Shown here in pieces: positions 37,128 to 50,000 of a DNA stretch of 64,000 bases; within the stretch, counting starts at the first letter, position 1, and each line of letters begins with the position of its first letter. The notes under the pieces are model-generated. The model saw nothing but the letters and a program-made list of their open reading frames with translations. It was not told the origin of the DNA and ran no database searches. The translations under genes were made by a program, and so were the position numbers. Origin of the DNA: Anthoceros angustus (Eukaryota > Streptophyta > Anthocerotopsida > Anthocerotales > Anthocerotaceae); NCBI GenBank assembly GCA_010909165.1, contig MU008163.1, positions 1,984,001 to 2,048,000 of the forward strand. The letters run 5' to 3'.

Positions 37128-38825
37128 GTAGAAATGCTCATCAAAAGGTTTTTATTAAAGGAAGAGTGTGGAATCCTTTGTAAAATGGATGATCACCTTC
37201 ATGACTACTTCTCTCCTAAGGATCCTCTATTAATTTTTCGAAGCTCTTTATCCTGACGGTGGCTGTGGCGCGGGGGGAGAACCCCCATCGGATTTCATAG
37301 GTGTTGGGGGCCAGTAGTTTTGGCTATGGAGAAGCCCACTCCGGGGGTGCGCCCTATCGCCGTGGGAGAGGCGTTCCTATGTCTTATTAGCCGCAATATT
37401 GCCCTCCAGCTCAGGGAGCCATTCCGGGCTCATCTTAGCCCTCATCAATTTGGCATCGCCACCCCGGGGGGCTATAAGACAGTGAATTTTGAAGTCGAGG
37501 CAGTTCTCCAACTACATCCGGATTGGGTTGCCCTTTAGGTCGATGTTGAGAACGCTTTCAACATTGTATCCAGGGCGGTCATATTTCAAGAGCTTAAAGA
37601 CGCGGGCGGGCAACAGGCAAGTCTTATTCCTTTTGTTCGCTCTTTCTATGCTTCCCCGTCTAACCTATATTGTCAGCACGGCCTCTCAGTGGAGGGGATC
37701 TCCATGCTTGACTCCGCAACGGAAACCAGGTAGGGGGATCCCTTGGGGGGAGCTCTCTTTGCTATAGCGCATTTCAGGGCCTTGTCAATAACTACCTCCT
37801 CGGTGTGAAAGTGCCTCTTTCCGTCGATGGTCGACGACACCTACATCCTTGGGCCGGTAGACAAAGTCAAGGACGCTTTTGACCTCTTCTTGGAGATCTC
37901 CAAGAGAAGCATTATGGGCAGACACGGTATCAGCGGCACCAGTGGTAAGTAAGCCCTTCCCTAACTCGGACAACGACATCTTGGGGGCGGTTAGGGGTTC
38001 TAGGGTAGATTATTTAGTGCGGGGGCACGCCCCACCTGGCCTGGTGCCCCGTCGTGGGTTGTCCCCTTTTGCCTCGGGGTAGATGGGATTTCCCATCTCA
38101 TTCCTTTTATAAAGTCTCCACATTTTCTGGTAAAATGGATGCAGTAAATAGGAAAAAAATGTAGACATGTTTAATATAATTAATTGAGTGATCTTTGAGA
38201 AAAGATACTATAATACATTCTAGAATTATTCGTTGGTGGAGTAAGCATGTCATGCACCATTGTGCAAAATCGTAATAATATAATTGATAATTATTTGAAA
38301 TAAATAAATTAAAATAATTACAGAACAAGTTAACCGATTTAACCACTATCGAGGGCAAACTAACGAGAGCATCTAGCAACAATGGATGTATTGAATAATA
38401 GTGGCATATTATTCGTCCAATAAGCACAAACACAGAAGTATCATCTAATCCTCGTGCGGCAAGGGCAACGGGGGACAAGACTGCTTAGGTTGATGTTCAC
38501 TCTAAAGACAATTGTTGTAAGATAGAATGTGTTCTTAGCTACACCTTAGATTAACGATACAAGATGTTACATATATTCATGAAAGTTATTATTCTAAACG
38601 TATTCATTAATATAGTAAGCATCATTCTAAATTGTGTTGTAGGGTCTTTTCTCAAAGTTCATTCAATTAATTACATTAAAAATGTCTACATTCTCCTTTC
38701 TCCTATTTACTGTATCCATTTTACAAGAATTCTATACTCTTCTTTTTATGAAACCTTTTGATGAGCATTTCTACTCAAGTGATATTGACGACATTGATAC
38801 AACGTGCACAATACTTCATTTACAA
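37056..38825. repeat. Inverted repeat with one arm split by an insertion
   Basis: The left arm (about 37056-37191 continuing at 38142-38228) matches the reverse complement of the right arm (about 38620-38825): shared words are tcaatgtcgtcaat, gagtagaaatgctcatcaaa, gtaaaatgga, cagtaaatagga, aatgtagacat, taattaattga and tttgagaaaaga. The loop is 38229-38619. This resembles a fold-back or TIR element. Confidence 0.8.
37192..38129 (+). mobile_element. Truncated reverse-transcriptase element with 12-bp target-site duplication
   Basis: Flanked by identical gtaaaatggatg at 37180-37191 and 38130-38141. The 938-bp insert encodes a broken reverse transcriptase: GVRPIAVGEAFLCLISRN, LSPHQFGIATPGG, then past a stop VDVENAFNIVSR (palm motif A), further frame-shifted GDPLGGALFAIAHFRAL, and MVDDTYILGP in place of the xADD box. 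Non-LTR type by motif order and by the short duplication; 5' truncated and dead. Confidence 0.85.
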
Positions 38826-39022
38826 TTCACATTATTTCATTGACGGTGTGCAGGGGCATGAGGAGCACGAGGCGGGAGCGTGGTGCTGACCGTGGCCTGT
38901 GCAAGTATATGTCGGTGGTAGTGATGGAGGAAGGTCTATAAGAGGGGTGCGCAGTGGTCCCCCTCGATGCATGCAGGCTTGCTTCTAGAGCAAGGGGCCA
39001 ACACGGGCCCCTGCACGGGCGC

Positions 39023-39096
39023 GGCATGGCATGGCATGGCATGGCATGGCATGCTGGCCCCTATGGCCTCCGTCCTCGGCGGGCATGGCATGGCAT
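39023..39096. repeat. GGCAT pentanucleotide microsatellite, two runs
   Basis: Six perfect GGCAT units at 39023-39052 and three at 39082-39096, each followed by gctgg, so the flanking segment is itself duplicated. Confidence 0.95.
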
Positions 39097-39260
39097 GCTG
39101 GCGAGGCCCAAAGGGGCAAAAGGTTTGCGCGGGGAGGCGGCATGGCCTTTAGGGCACATGGCCCTGGTAGGGCCCAGTCCGTTGTTGCCTCCGCCCTTTC
39201 CGTACCACGCAGCCCCGGCTGGGGGGCAGCGTGCCCCGTGCGCCCGGGCTCCATCGAGGC

Positions 39261-40124
39261 ATGGCGATGGCGATGGGGCTGTGGACAGTTGGGTTTCGCG
39301 GGGCCCGGGGGTTTTTAGGGTTTCTACGCTGTCGCAAGTGCGAGCGTGGGTTTGGTGGATTGTTCTGGGTTTTGGCGGGATGCGGCCACTCTGGGCGGGG
39401 GCCTCTGGCCAGCATATTAGGGCTCGCCATACTGAGTGCACACTCTGTATGCTCAGTCAAGGCCGAGGATTTTCTATCTCTGGTCCCTGGTGCCTCCTTG
39501 GCCCTGACTCTCTCGAGTCCTTTCGTCATCTGCACCTATTCTCTTTGCACACTTTTGCTGCAATTTGTCCTTTTCATTTCGGGTTTTTTCCATCAGTCTG
39601 TTAGCAACTATAGTTATCATTCCTGGTTATTCCCCCTAGCACTTTCTAGGTCCGCAAATTGTTGTGGGGACAGTTATGTGTTCTCCCCAATGGGGAGGTC
39701 CACACCTTTTGGGACCCTCAAGGACAATCCCTATTCGGTCTGTGCCCAGCTTTGCTGCGGAATTAAAGGGGTAAAAACCCACATTGGGCATGTGCATAAG
39801 GACTTTGACCAGACTACTTGGGCGACCAAAGTGTGTCTTGCCACCCTCACCACCTTTGCGGTGCAGGAACCGTTGTCTAGCTCCATTCTTCTAGAGATTC
39901 CTCTTTTATCTTGGGAATGGTTGTGGACCCAGCAAGATGACATCTTCGGGGTGTTTGAAACTTGCTTTCATTGCTCGCGCATCTTTCGCAGGCTTCCCAG
40001 GCACTTCCACGATGTCGCCCCCTTAGCATTTTGTCTTTCTCTAGACCGCCTTGCGCTTGACTCCTACTACGAGTTGGCTTGGTGTCTCCTTCTGCTTCTC
40101 CCTCAGTGGTGCAGGTTTGCATAG
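39261..40124 (+). CDS. Unrecognised 287-codon frame, possible retroelement N-terminal part
   Basis: Continuous frame from ATG 39261 to a stop at 40122-40124 (38 codons in another start would extend it upstream by GTG only). It has two Cys/His clusters: CCGIKGVKTHIGHVHKD and CFHCSRIFRRLPRHFHD. Such zinc-knuckle-like pairs occur in N-terminal regions of R2-like non-LTR elements, and a related reverse transcriptase fragment lies 1.2 kb upstream, but the link is an inference. A continuing frame 40051-40365 includes KRLCVLPRLVQNLRNGWNKH. Could also be a decayed unknown gene. Confidence 0.3.
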   Translation: MAMAMGLWTVGFRGARGFLGFLRCRKCERGFGGLFWVLAGCGHSGRGPLASILGLAILSAHSVCSVKAEDFLSLVPGASLALTLSSPFVICTYSLCTLLLQFVLFISGFFHQSVSNYSYHSWLFPLALSRSANCCGDSYVFSPMGRSTPFGTLKDNPYSVCAQLCCGIKGVKTHIGHVHKDFDQTTWATKVCLATLTTFAVQEPLSSSILLEIPLLSWEWLWTQQDDIFGVFETCFHCSRIFRRLPRHFHDVAPLAFCLSLDRLALDSYYELAWCLLLLLPQWCRFA

Positions 40125-40365
40125 TACTGGGGGTGGGGTTTTTGGCCACGGGAGGTCGTTGATTGTCTTCAATGTTTTCGAGCCGGTGATTGGCCATATC
40201 TTCAAGAAGAGGCTTTGCGTGCTTCCAAGGCTCGTGCAAAACCTACGCAACGGATGGAACAAGCATAATTTAGGAAATGCGGCAAACCTGCGGTACCGCA
40301 AGTTGTTAGACCAAGTAGGTGAATATGCTTGGCTGCAAAGGCCCTTCATCCCCTCCCCTAATTAA

Positions 40366-42954
40366 TAAAGTATTTCATCACTCCCACTCACTTTGAAGTA
40401 GGGCAGAAAAGAAGCTAGAAAATGAGCCTAATATGGCAACATAATTCCCACTGCAAAATAAGATGTTCAGCTAAAAAGGAAGACCAAAAGTAAGTCAGTA
40501 AACCAAAGAAATAACTTCTAATAGCTTAATAGGGATAACTGCCAAAATATAATAGGGCAATATCCTATAAGGAAAATAGGCTAAAAGGTAAATAGGCCAA
40601 GGGATAATAGGTGAGTGTCCCGCCTCTTCTGCAAGCCTGTACATGAAAAAAGGTTGCAGCTTTCAAAGTTTGACAGGTGCAGGGGCTTTGGCAAGGAGGA
40701 AGCAACCCCGACCGCGCACGGGGGATATGGCGCGAGGTCGCCATCGTCGCTGCAGGAGGGAGATGCTGTCAACGCGCCGTCATGCACGTGTCGCCTATGA
40801 CTCGCGTGCGTCCTTACAGCAGCGGGATGTTCTTCCCAAAGTCCTGTTGTAGAAGATGCCTTCCACCAAATACGGGGGATACGCGTTCCTATTGTCTCCA
40901 CAAGAGCACCACTAGAAGCTACGAATAACATTGCGAAGAGTACGTACATGACACTATCAAAGGAGCTCATATCCTCTATATCTCCAAGATGTAAAAGATG
41001 AGAAGCTTTGGCATACAACATAGTCTGAAGCATAAAGTAAATGACAGGATCCATATATAAAAAATAATACTAAATAATAATAAGTGTAATATGAAGGAAA
41101 TATGAAGTACTCAACACAAAGAAACACAAGTACATAGGGGCTTGGTTGCCTTCATGTAGGCAGTCTGGAGAAGGAAAAGGATTGGTTCCGCTTTATGAAG
41201 AGCGGGTTGGGCAAGGGAAGCAAAGGGCGGTGCCGGGTTGCCCTGGCTGTACAGCGGGTGTTCCTAAACCAGGCCATAAAATTAACGAGAAAAAGGCATT
41301 CACACAAATAACGAGTATGACACCTTTGCGTTCCTTTCACCTATACACGAGGATTTTATGGACGGAGGCACAACTCAATGTAAGTAGGCCTTGAGTCGGT
41401 GAGGAGCTGGGGTGTGCAGATTTAAATGTTTAATGGTCATAGTTTTATATAACTATTTTAAAATTTATATTTAAATTTGATTGGCTAAAATTTTTAAATT
41501 TTTTTATAAAATTTATATAAATACTTTTAGATACAGACAGAAATCCCATAACAATTGAAAGCCCCGCAATATGGCACTAACAATTGGCAGGACAAAGGGG
41601 TGGCAACTTCGCACACTACCGAGTAAAAGGAGCAGGGAATGAATGACACCCCATCCCAGCACTGATCCGTGCCAAGCACACTTATAGACTATGGAGAGTT
41701 CCCATGAACCCCATTAGTATATGGATGTCAGTCCTCGAAGGAAGGAAGGACTTGATTGTCCATAGGAGCTATCCTTGTCCATAGAGGCTATCCTGTGATG
41801 AGAGGACGTAAACTCAAAGCATTTGCGTATCCATGGACCAAGCATACCATCCGTGTACATACGCCTACGATTCTCTGCTACGGTTTCTCGAAACGATCGG
41901 TAATGGATAGGATACCTAACGGACGGATCGCTCATGCACGCGAAGCGCGGGCATCTTCCCGTACCGTCATTTACGGGCCTGGGTTCGGCGATGGCTCTGC
42001 AGGTGGGCTGGACATGGCTGTGCAATCTCTGGCGATCCGTTATCTTCGAATTGGAGATGCACATGTACATATATCTATCACCTCCACACGTACCGTTGTA
42101 CAGATGTAGCCGTCATTCATGCCAGAAGCTCCTGGAGGGCACTGGCAGGTGAGAATAAAAGGTGTGGAACCCTGGTTGCCTTCCCTCACGTGGTGTTTCC
42201 ACGCCATCTCACCTGCCCCTCATGTCTGGTGGACAACGACGAAGAATATCTTATTATTTACAAAGGAACGCCAGCCTAAGTGGACTGCAGCTGAAAGTCT
42301 CCATTCCATGCCTTTCCCTCTCCCGAATGTTGACGCTTGCTACTTGCGGGACCGAATAGTCTGATGAGCCGCGGTTGTTGACTGCCTACTACACCCAAAT
42401 GCAGATGCGGATGCGGATCAACGTGACTCACATTTGTACCGTGCCGGATTTGACAGCCCACCGGAGCCGAAGATGACCAAAAGCTTTCTTCCACCTGGCT
42501 GACAGGGGCCATCTCTGCAGAGCAGATTTTTCATTCGCCCAACAATCAGAGGCCCTGGAAAATATTTTCCTGTGTCCTGGGGGTCGCAGAGATGAAAGCT
42601 GTGAATGCTAAAATTATCCCAAGCACGACTCTTGACAATCCTGCCCACTGCCCAATTACAGTGACTACCGTCAACGTCGTCAGCAGACTATTCGTGGGCG
42701 ACGGCACCTGGATCGGGGGAAGCTGCTCTCGAATTGCTCTATGATTTATCAGATCGTTGATGTAGAGGAGTGTGAAGAGCCCGGTTTCCTAGACGCCAGC
42801 CCAGATCTCTCTCCGTTGCGGATTCTCTCTCCCCGGGAGCCTTCCATGATTGCTGGCTTGCCCGGGAGTCTGGAGGGAGGAGCTCGCAGACTGGGAGAAC
42901 CCAGCTCTCTTGTCGCATTGATGCGAAGGGTGTGAAAGCGCTTGGTGGGTGCTC
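40366..42954. other. Intergenic, LOX promoter side
   Basis: 2.6 kb without a supported gene. 40380-40620 is AT-rich with many short agggcaata/taggcaaa words; 41420-41530 is nearly pure AT. The lipoxygenase promoter and 5' UTR must lie at the right end. Confidence 0.45.
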
Positions 42955-45900
42955 ATGGCTCTGCAGCTTTATGCTCCCTCTGTTGCGATCTGGGAGACGC
43001 GGCGCGGTGTCGCTACCCCCGCCCCGGGCCAGCTCACGGGGAATTGGAGGGTGCGGGGCGGGGAGGTGGGATTCTCGGGGAGGCACAGGAATCCGATCCG
43101 GGTGGCTCGGTCCAGGAGGTCGAAGGTGGTGTGGGTGTCGGCGTCCGTGGCAGAGCGCGCGGCTGTAGCCCCCTCCAGGACGACCAGGTCGGGGCCCCTC
43201 ACATGGAAAGTGTCGATCTCCGCCGTGAAGCCCACAAGGCCGAATCCCGTGGGCGAGATGCTGCTGGCCCTGGAGGATTACGTCTTCAAGAGGCACATCG
43301 AGGTGGCCTTCATCAGCGAGGAAGTGGATCCCGGTACGTGCCTTGCCCAGAAATGCTGTATTGCTGAGAACGCTTGAGATTATCTGAGACCCAATGCCCT
43401 GGATTGATCAGCCACCGGGAGCGGGAGGAGGAGCGTGGCTCGCCCGGTCACCAATTTCTGGGAGAAGACCTTCGTGGGTGGCAAGGTGGAGTACAACGCT
43501 GAGGTGATGGTGGATGAGGATTTCGGGGTGCCAGGGGCGATCAGCCTGCTCAACAAGCATTCCTCGGAGTTCTTCGTGGCCTCAGTGAGCCTCGTGCCCG
43601 AATCGCCGCTGGCCAAACCCATCTACCTCAGCGCGCAGTCGCACATTCACAGCACCAAGGACTGCCCCGATCCCCGGATCATCTTCTCAAACAAGGTTTG
43701 GTTTGCTAGCTCATGGCACCTTGCGTGCCTGGAAATCCTCTGGTTGCCAGGCTTTGAGTGATTTGATCCTGAGCGTGCGTGCTGGTGGGTGCAGCCGTGT
43801 CTGCCTCAGGACACGCCGGAGGGGCTGGTGGCGGAGCGGGAGAAGGAGCTCGGCGTGCTCAGAGGAGATGGCAGCGGGGAACGCAAGTACTGGGAGCGCG
43901 TTTACGACTACGATACGTATAACGATCTGGGGAACGTGGATTTTGATTCCAAGCTCAAGAGGCCGGTGCTGGGGAACAAGGATTTGCCGTATCCCAGGAG
44001 GACGAGGACCGGCCGCCGGCCATCTAGAGGAGGTGACATTTGGAGTGAGAATTTTGTGGGCGGGCATTGGCAGGTCGGACTCCGAGTGTTTCTGAAATGG
44101 GCGTCTGTGGGTGCCTCCCTGCAGATCCGTGTCAGGAGAGCCAGACGATGGGGATCAAAAGAAACTACATTCCCAGAGACGAGAACTTTGAGGAGGTGAA
44201 GGGGTTCGAGTTCGTTGCGGATGCCCTGAGGGGAGTGGTGCTGGCCCTCATCCCGGCGGTTCAGACCGCGCTGACAGACACGCCCACCGAGTTCGACAGG
44301 CTGGATGATGTCGATGACTTGTACGTGGGCGACAATGGTGTGCCCAAGACCTTCATGAATAGGATTGGGAAGTGGACTGGCTATTGGACCAAGTATCCGA
44401 TTCCGCAGCTGCTAGTGGGTGAGTCGAAGCGTGGTGGATGGAATGCGGGTGCGGGTTTTTTGGGTTGTGGTGAGCTGGGATTTGGTGCTGATGGCTTATT
44501 CTTTTCTCTCTTTGGATTGGTGGGTATTCGCAGGAGATAAGCTGAGGTGGACCAGAGACGATGAGTTTGGGAGGCAGATTTTGGCAGGGATGAATCCTAT
44601 GGTTGTGCAACGGCTCAAGGTATGGGGTGGTTTTCGTTTTGGTGGCTGATGGGCAAGGTGGGTGCTGCATCAACGTATGTATGTGTGAGTTATGGTTGTG
44701 TTGTTGGGTAATGGTTTAGGTTTTTCCGCACAAGAGTTCTCTGGACGAGGCTGAGTATGGGCCCAGTACGTCTACCATCACGGCCGAGCACTTGGAGAAG
44801 AACCTCCAAGGCCTGACAGTGGAGCAGGTATGTGGTTGCTTGGAATCGTGGTTGAGAAGCTAGAATAAAAGCAGCAGCTCGAAGGAGTAAAATGTTAGTT
44901 GAGGAAGGATGAAGGTGCTGATGGGTTTGAGGTTTGCAGGCTATGGAGCAGAACAGGCTGTACTTCGTGGACTACCACGACGACGTCCTGCCGTTTGTGA
45001 ACAGTTTTAGGAGTATGGGGGATGGGAGGAAAGTATACGCGCCTTTGGTTATCCTGTTCTACACTTTGGAGGGTGCCTTCAAGCCTGTGGCCATCGAGCT
45101 CAGCCTTCCTCCTCCAGAGGCTGGGGGAAGGGGGCTGAAGAGGGTCTTCACCCCTGGAACGGATGCAACCAGTTCCTGGCTATGGCTGTTTGCCAAGATC
45201 CACTTTTCCACGATCGACTTGGCTTTCCACGAACTGTACAGCCACTGGTGAGGATTCTCATTGTCTGGAAGGCAGGCCTGCATGTCTACAACTGGTGCAC
45301 TGTCCTCACGGAAGGGAAGCTTTGCAATGCCTGCAGGGTCAGGTCCCACGCTGTTACGGAGCCTTACATCATCGCCTCCAACAGGCACTTGAGCGCAATG
45401 CACCCCGTGTACAAGCTGCTTCGCCCTCATTTCCGCTACACCATCGAGATGAACAGCGTCGGGAGGAAGACGCTGATTGCTTCAGGCGGCATCATCGAGC
45501 GGTGCGTGTTCACCGGCAAGTACTCCATGCAAATCGGTGCCCTCATGTACGGGAAGAAATGGAGGTTCGACCAGGAGAACTTTCCTGCAGATCTGGTGGC
45601 CAGGTATGCCGCCCAGCAGTTCCTTCAAATTTCCTTCATGAACTCTTAATTGCCGCTCACCCATCCCATCCTACCCTATCCGGGTGTGCAGAGGCATGGC
45701 CGAGTGGGATCCCCTGGCTCCTCAAGGCGTGAAGTTGCTGCTGGAAGACTACCCTTTTGGAGCCGATGGGCTGCTCCTGTGGGGGGCCATCAAGGAGTTC
45801 GTGCAGGACTACGTCTTCCTCTACTATTCTGACAGTGTCAAGGTGAAAGGCGATTTCGAGCTCCAGGCGTGGTGGGAGGAGATCAGAACGGTGGGGCATG

Positions 45901-46442
45901 CCGACAAGGCACACGAGCCTTGGTGGCCTGAGCTCAACACCAAAGAGGACCTCGTGAACGTGCTATCCACCATGATCTGGGTGTGCTCCGCCCACCATGC
46001 ATCAGTGAACTTCGGGCAGTACACTTACGGAGGATTTATGCCCAACAGGCCCTGCAACGCAAGGCGCTACATCCCGCAAGAGGGAGAACCGGAGTGGGAG
46101 GAATTTCTGGCACACCCAGACAGATTCCTGCTCAGCATGCTGCCAGACCAGCCGGAGTCGACGGTCCAGATGCTGGTGACGGCGTCTCTGGCGACTCATG
46201 CCGGAGACGAGGAATATTTGGGCTTCAGACGGGACCACTGGACAGCAGACGAGAAGGCTATCAAGCTCAGCAACAAGTTTGCCAAAGCCTTGGAGGCCAT
46301 CCAAGGGGTATTTGAAAGCAGGAACCAAAATCCCAAGAACAAATTGCGGTTTGGAGCTGGCGTCCTCCCCTACCAACTCCTTTATCCCAAATCTACCCCT
46401 GGATGTACAGGGCGAGGTGTACCCAATAGCATTTCCGTGTAG
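42955..46442 (+). CDS. Plant-type lipoxygenase, probably plastid-targeted
   Basis: Nine exons: 42955-43333, 43412-43695, 43795-44032, 44125-44418, 44534-44619, 44720-44827, 44940-45247, 45337-45603, 45692-46442; 904 aa. An Arg/Ser/Ala-rich N-terminus of about 70 residues looks like a transit peptide, followed by a PLAT domain and the iron-binding domain. Iron ligands seen: His560 and His565 (FHELYSHW), His757 and Asn761 (HASVNFGQY), and the C-terminal residue, here Val904 after GVPNSIS. The enzyme dioxygenates linoleic/linolenic acid to hydroperoxides for oxylipin synthesis. Two specificity positions are unusual: Gly608 at the Coffa-Brash site (SVGRK versus ALARQ) and Cys622-Val623 where soybean LOX-1 has Thr-Phe. 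It faces SAPS tail-to-tail. Confidence 0.96.
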
Positions 46443-47030
46443 ACCCATAAACCTTGTACACACAGGAGGAACGATACCACAGCAGTGCAATTCAACAGTT
46501 ATTTTAGCTAAACATCGTAGAACTAACAGTTCGGCATTCCAAATTTCAAACTCCATGTCGCCTGTGAACACCCATAAACATGACTGGATGGTCAAAATCT
46601 TTCTGCCAACATGGCAAAGCTACCTAACAGGTGTCTGGATTATCTTGCCAGCAAACGGTAATCTCGGTTACCAGCCAGCTAGAGGCAGCTGAGAAGAATC
46701 TCCGATCCCTTCTCTTCACACAAGGAGATCAAGTTCTAAACCGTCTTGGAAGGTGGGCTTGACCTGATAGCAAGGCCTTCCAGATTAAATCTACAATCAA
46801 TGGAGTATTACAATGGCACCAACACAAAACTTACAATTGTCGATGCACTAAGCCAGGGAGCTCATTGACGTCCACTGAGAGGGTCGACGCTGCACAGTGG
46901 CCACTTAAGGATGGCCGTATGGAAACTCTCCGTGAAGGAACCTGATCCAAGCCAGCAGGTCAAGACTCGCACCCGACAACAAAGGCTAACCAACTGCTGG
47001 ACATAACCACCAGCTTGCAGATTTGTAAAG
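46443..47030. other. Convergent intergenic region, LOX / SAPS
   Basis: 588 bp holding the two 3' UTRs; no gene seen. Confidence 0.5.
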
Positions 47031-50000
47031 TTACAAATGTTCGTCCTGCGCAACTGACTGGTCATAGTCACTCCGCCAATAATTAACATCATTATAATCA
47101 GCAATCCCTACTCCATCCTGAGACCTAGCCTCTGCGTCTTTCTCAAGAGCTGCTCCCACATGTGGCAAAATTGGACCGGCTTCTCCCACGATGCCTTCCT
47201 TCAACGCCTTTTCCATTGCTTTGGCAGTACCATCTGGTTCCACTCCCACAAACTTCACAGGGCTTCCGAACAAACTCTCCCCTACCTTGGGGCCTCCAGG
47301 ACCTTCGTCTTTATGGTTTTCCAAGATGGGGGCTGAACTAACATCTGGAAAATCACTAGCACCAGGGTCTGCACTGCCTTCGAAAACTACCACTCGCTCC
47401 AACAGATCAGAGTTGGAGGTCTCCACAGGCTCCATGGAACCTCCAAATCTTGAATCAAAGGGATTGTCGAAAGGATTATTCTCACCAAGTGAATCTCTGC
47501 CTGATGTTCCCACAACATCCGCAGACTTCACAGAAAATGGATATGGATTCCGTTCATCCAACTGGAACAATGATAGACTATCTATCAACCCAACCTTTTG
47601 GAGATCATTTGAAAGATCCTGGACAGAATGGAGATTTGTGTCCCTGTTATGACCAAGCGCATCATCTTCTTGATCATCAAAATGAGCGTCAAAACCGCTA
47701 GAGAAAATATGATGGCTTGAGGACGTAGCTGTATCCACAAGGTCATCATCTTCACAAACCACCACTTCATCATCACTGCTGCTGCCACCGCTGCTATTAG
47801 GTGACGACGTCAGATTTTGGCCATCTTCACGAGAAGACAGAAAAAAGGGGGACAGTGACCAGCCAGGGTTGTTCCCAAACAGGCTGTCTTTCCTACACAC
47901 AACGAGAAAACCCCCATCACCCAAGAGTACCGGCAAGCTGGAGTGCAAGAGAACAGAGCTATTAGGACAAACTGTCAGGCATCCTATCACCCAGCCACTG
48001 TGTACTAACCACTCGACGTACAGAGCACAGATGAGTAACAGAGTACAGAAAAGTTACACACTCAGTAGCTTGAACCTACCTTTCAATTCCATCAGTACGA
48101 TGATATGGAGCAATGACCACTTCTTGCTCCTCATCAAAGAACATTTCCTGTACGTTGCCCAGCAATCAGAAACATACAAACTAATTCCATACCAACACCT
48201 ACAAGCAAAAGATTCCAGCTCCTAACAGATTGATGGACATCAAATATTCAAGAGACGAATAACATCCACCAACTCACATTTTCTCCATTTGCTCCAGGGC
48301 CCTGCAGAAAGGAAAAGAAAAAAGCATGAGGACAGGCTGTACATGCTTCACCCTTCTCTGAACCGAGCACACCCTGCCACTTCAAATATTCTGTTCCTCA
48401 TTTAACACATTGCACCAGTAACCACATACCTCTTCTACATCCTCATTGTCGAACATATCTGTGGTGCAATACACTTCACGAGTTAAGTTGTTGGTCATGG
48501 TGGAGATATCATAATCCCGCTCACGAAAATCGTCCTCATCACTATCAGCTCGGCGATCTATGGCTGTTGGCCGCCTACATTCCACAACAAGAATGTCAGC
48601 ACCTCCAAGACAGCACCAGCCACAGCACATAGAAACAGAATTTTCTGCAGTACAAAGCCAGCAGGAACCCGCTTCCCCTTCTTGTGTCGGTGAACCTTGT
48701 AAATCACTCACCCACAATTCCAATTGTATACATTCTCGATGCTATTACGGTCGGTAAGAGTACTAGTGACCCATTCGCCCCACTTTGGATTTGCCTGTTC
48801 AAGAAATAACATTGTAATCTATGATTTGTCATTCACAAACAACAGCAAAACATTCCTATTCGTAGAGACAAGAGAGAAGTCCAACCAGAAACTCCCAGAC
48901 ACACAAAATGCAAAAGTCAAGCAGGAAATGGCTTTTCGTGGCCAGGTCCAGATTAACTGGGCCAACGAGAAATGCTTCCCCTCTCCAAAGATGGGGAACA
49001 AAGTCACCAGAACTCAAAGTCACCAGAAATCAAGTTCTCAGTCACATCCACTCACCAGAATTCAAATAGATTATCTGCATGGTTAGATCACGGAACAACG
49101 TTGGCACACAAACCTGAAGATGCGCTTGTATCAAAGGGCCGGTGCTCTCAGCTAGCTTATTTGCAATTCTTGTTAGATGACCCATATTACCTATCCTTAT
49201 CTGACGTTTTCCTGGCGATACCTTGGGCTAACAAGACAAAGTTCAAAAAGTTAGCACTTCCAGAAGGCTCAGAACTGAAATAAGCTGCCAACCCACTGAT
49301 GGCATAGTCAGAGGAGGACAAAAGGGACGTTGAAGTGGCCTAAGAAGGACAAACCTCTGTGTGTCCCTTGCTCACAAAAGGTTCTTCATCCGCTTGAAGT
49401 AATCTTCCAAGAAAGTCACATTTGATGAACAGGTCATCAATTACTAGTTGCCTGTTACTTACGATACAAGAGTTCAAGATGCTCTCTACATGATGGTGCA
49501 ACATGTTGTTGAAAGGGTAGCTGCAAGGGCCAAAACACAGGTCAACAGAGACTCAAGCCTATTCCAAAGCGTGTCTGAATCCTGTGTAGTCCCACTTTAG
49601 ACTTGCTCAACTTAAACAACCACTTACTCAAAGAAGAGATTGAGGACCATCTCAGTTGCATTCTGACGGACTAGTTCCTGCTGGACTCCATCACTATTAG
49701 TCCTAAACAAGACTGCAATAAATTCGACAACCTGTTGCACCACAAATTGATTCACATGTCAGTACAACAGTTCAGACGCAGTCTCACGCCAATGACAAGC
49801 CTGCCAGAGATACACGTAGCTCCAAAAATGAGAACAGGCACACAGCTCACAGTCAGCCTAACCTTGAGCCTGTGAATTCCAAGAGGGGGTTTCAACTGGC
49901 CATAGGTCGTCGGCAGGATCTGTGCTTCATCACCCGATACATCCAATAACTTGAGCAACTCTCCTGTTGAAGCCAGACATGAGAGCCAACCCTACTCTTG

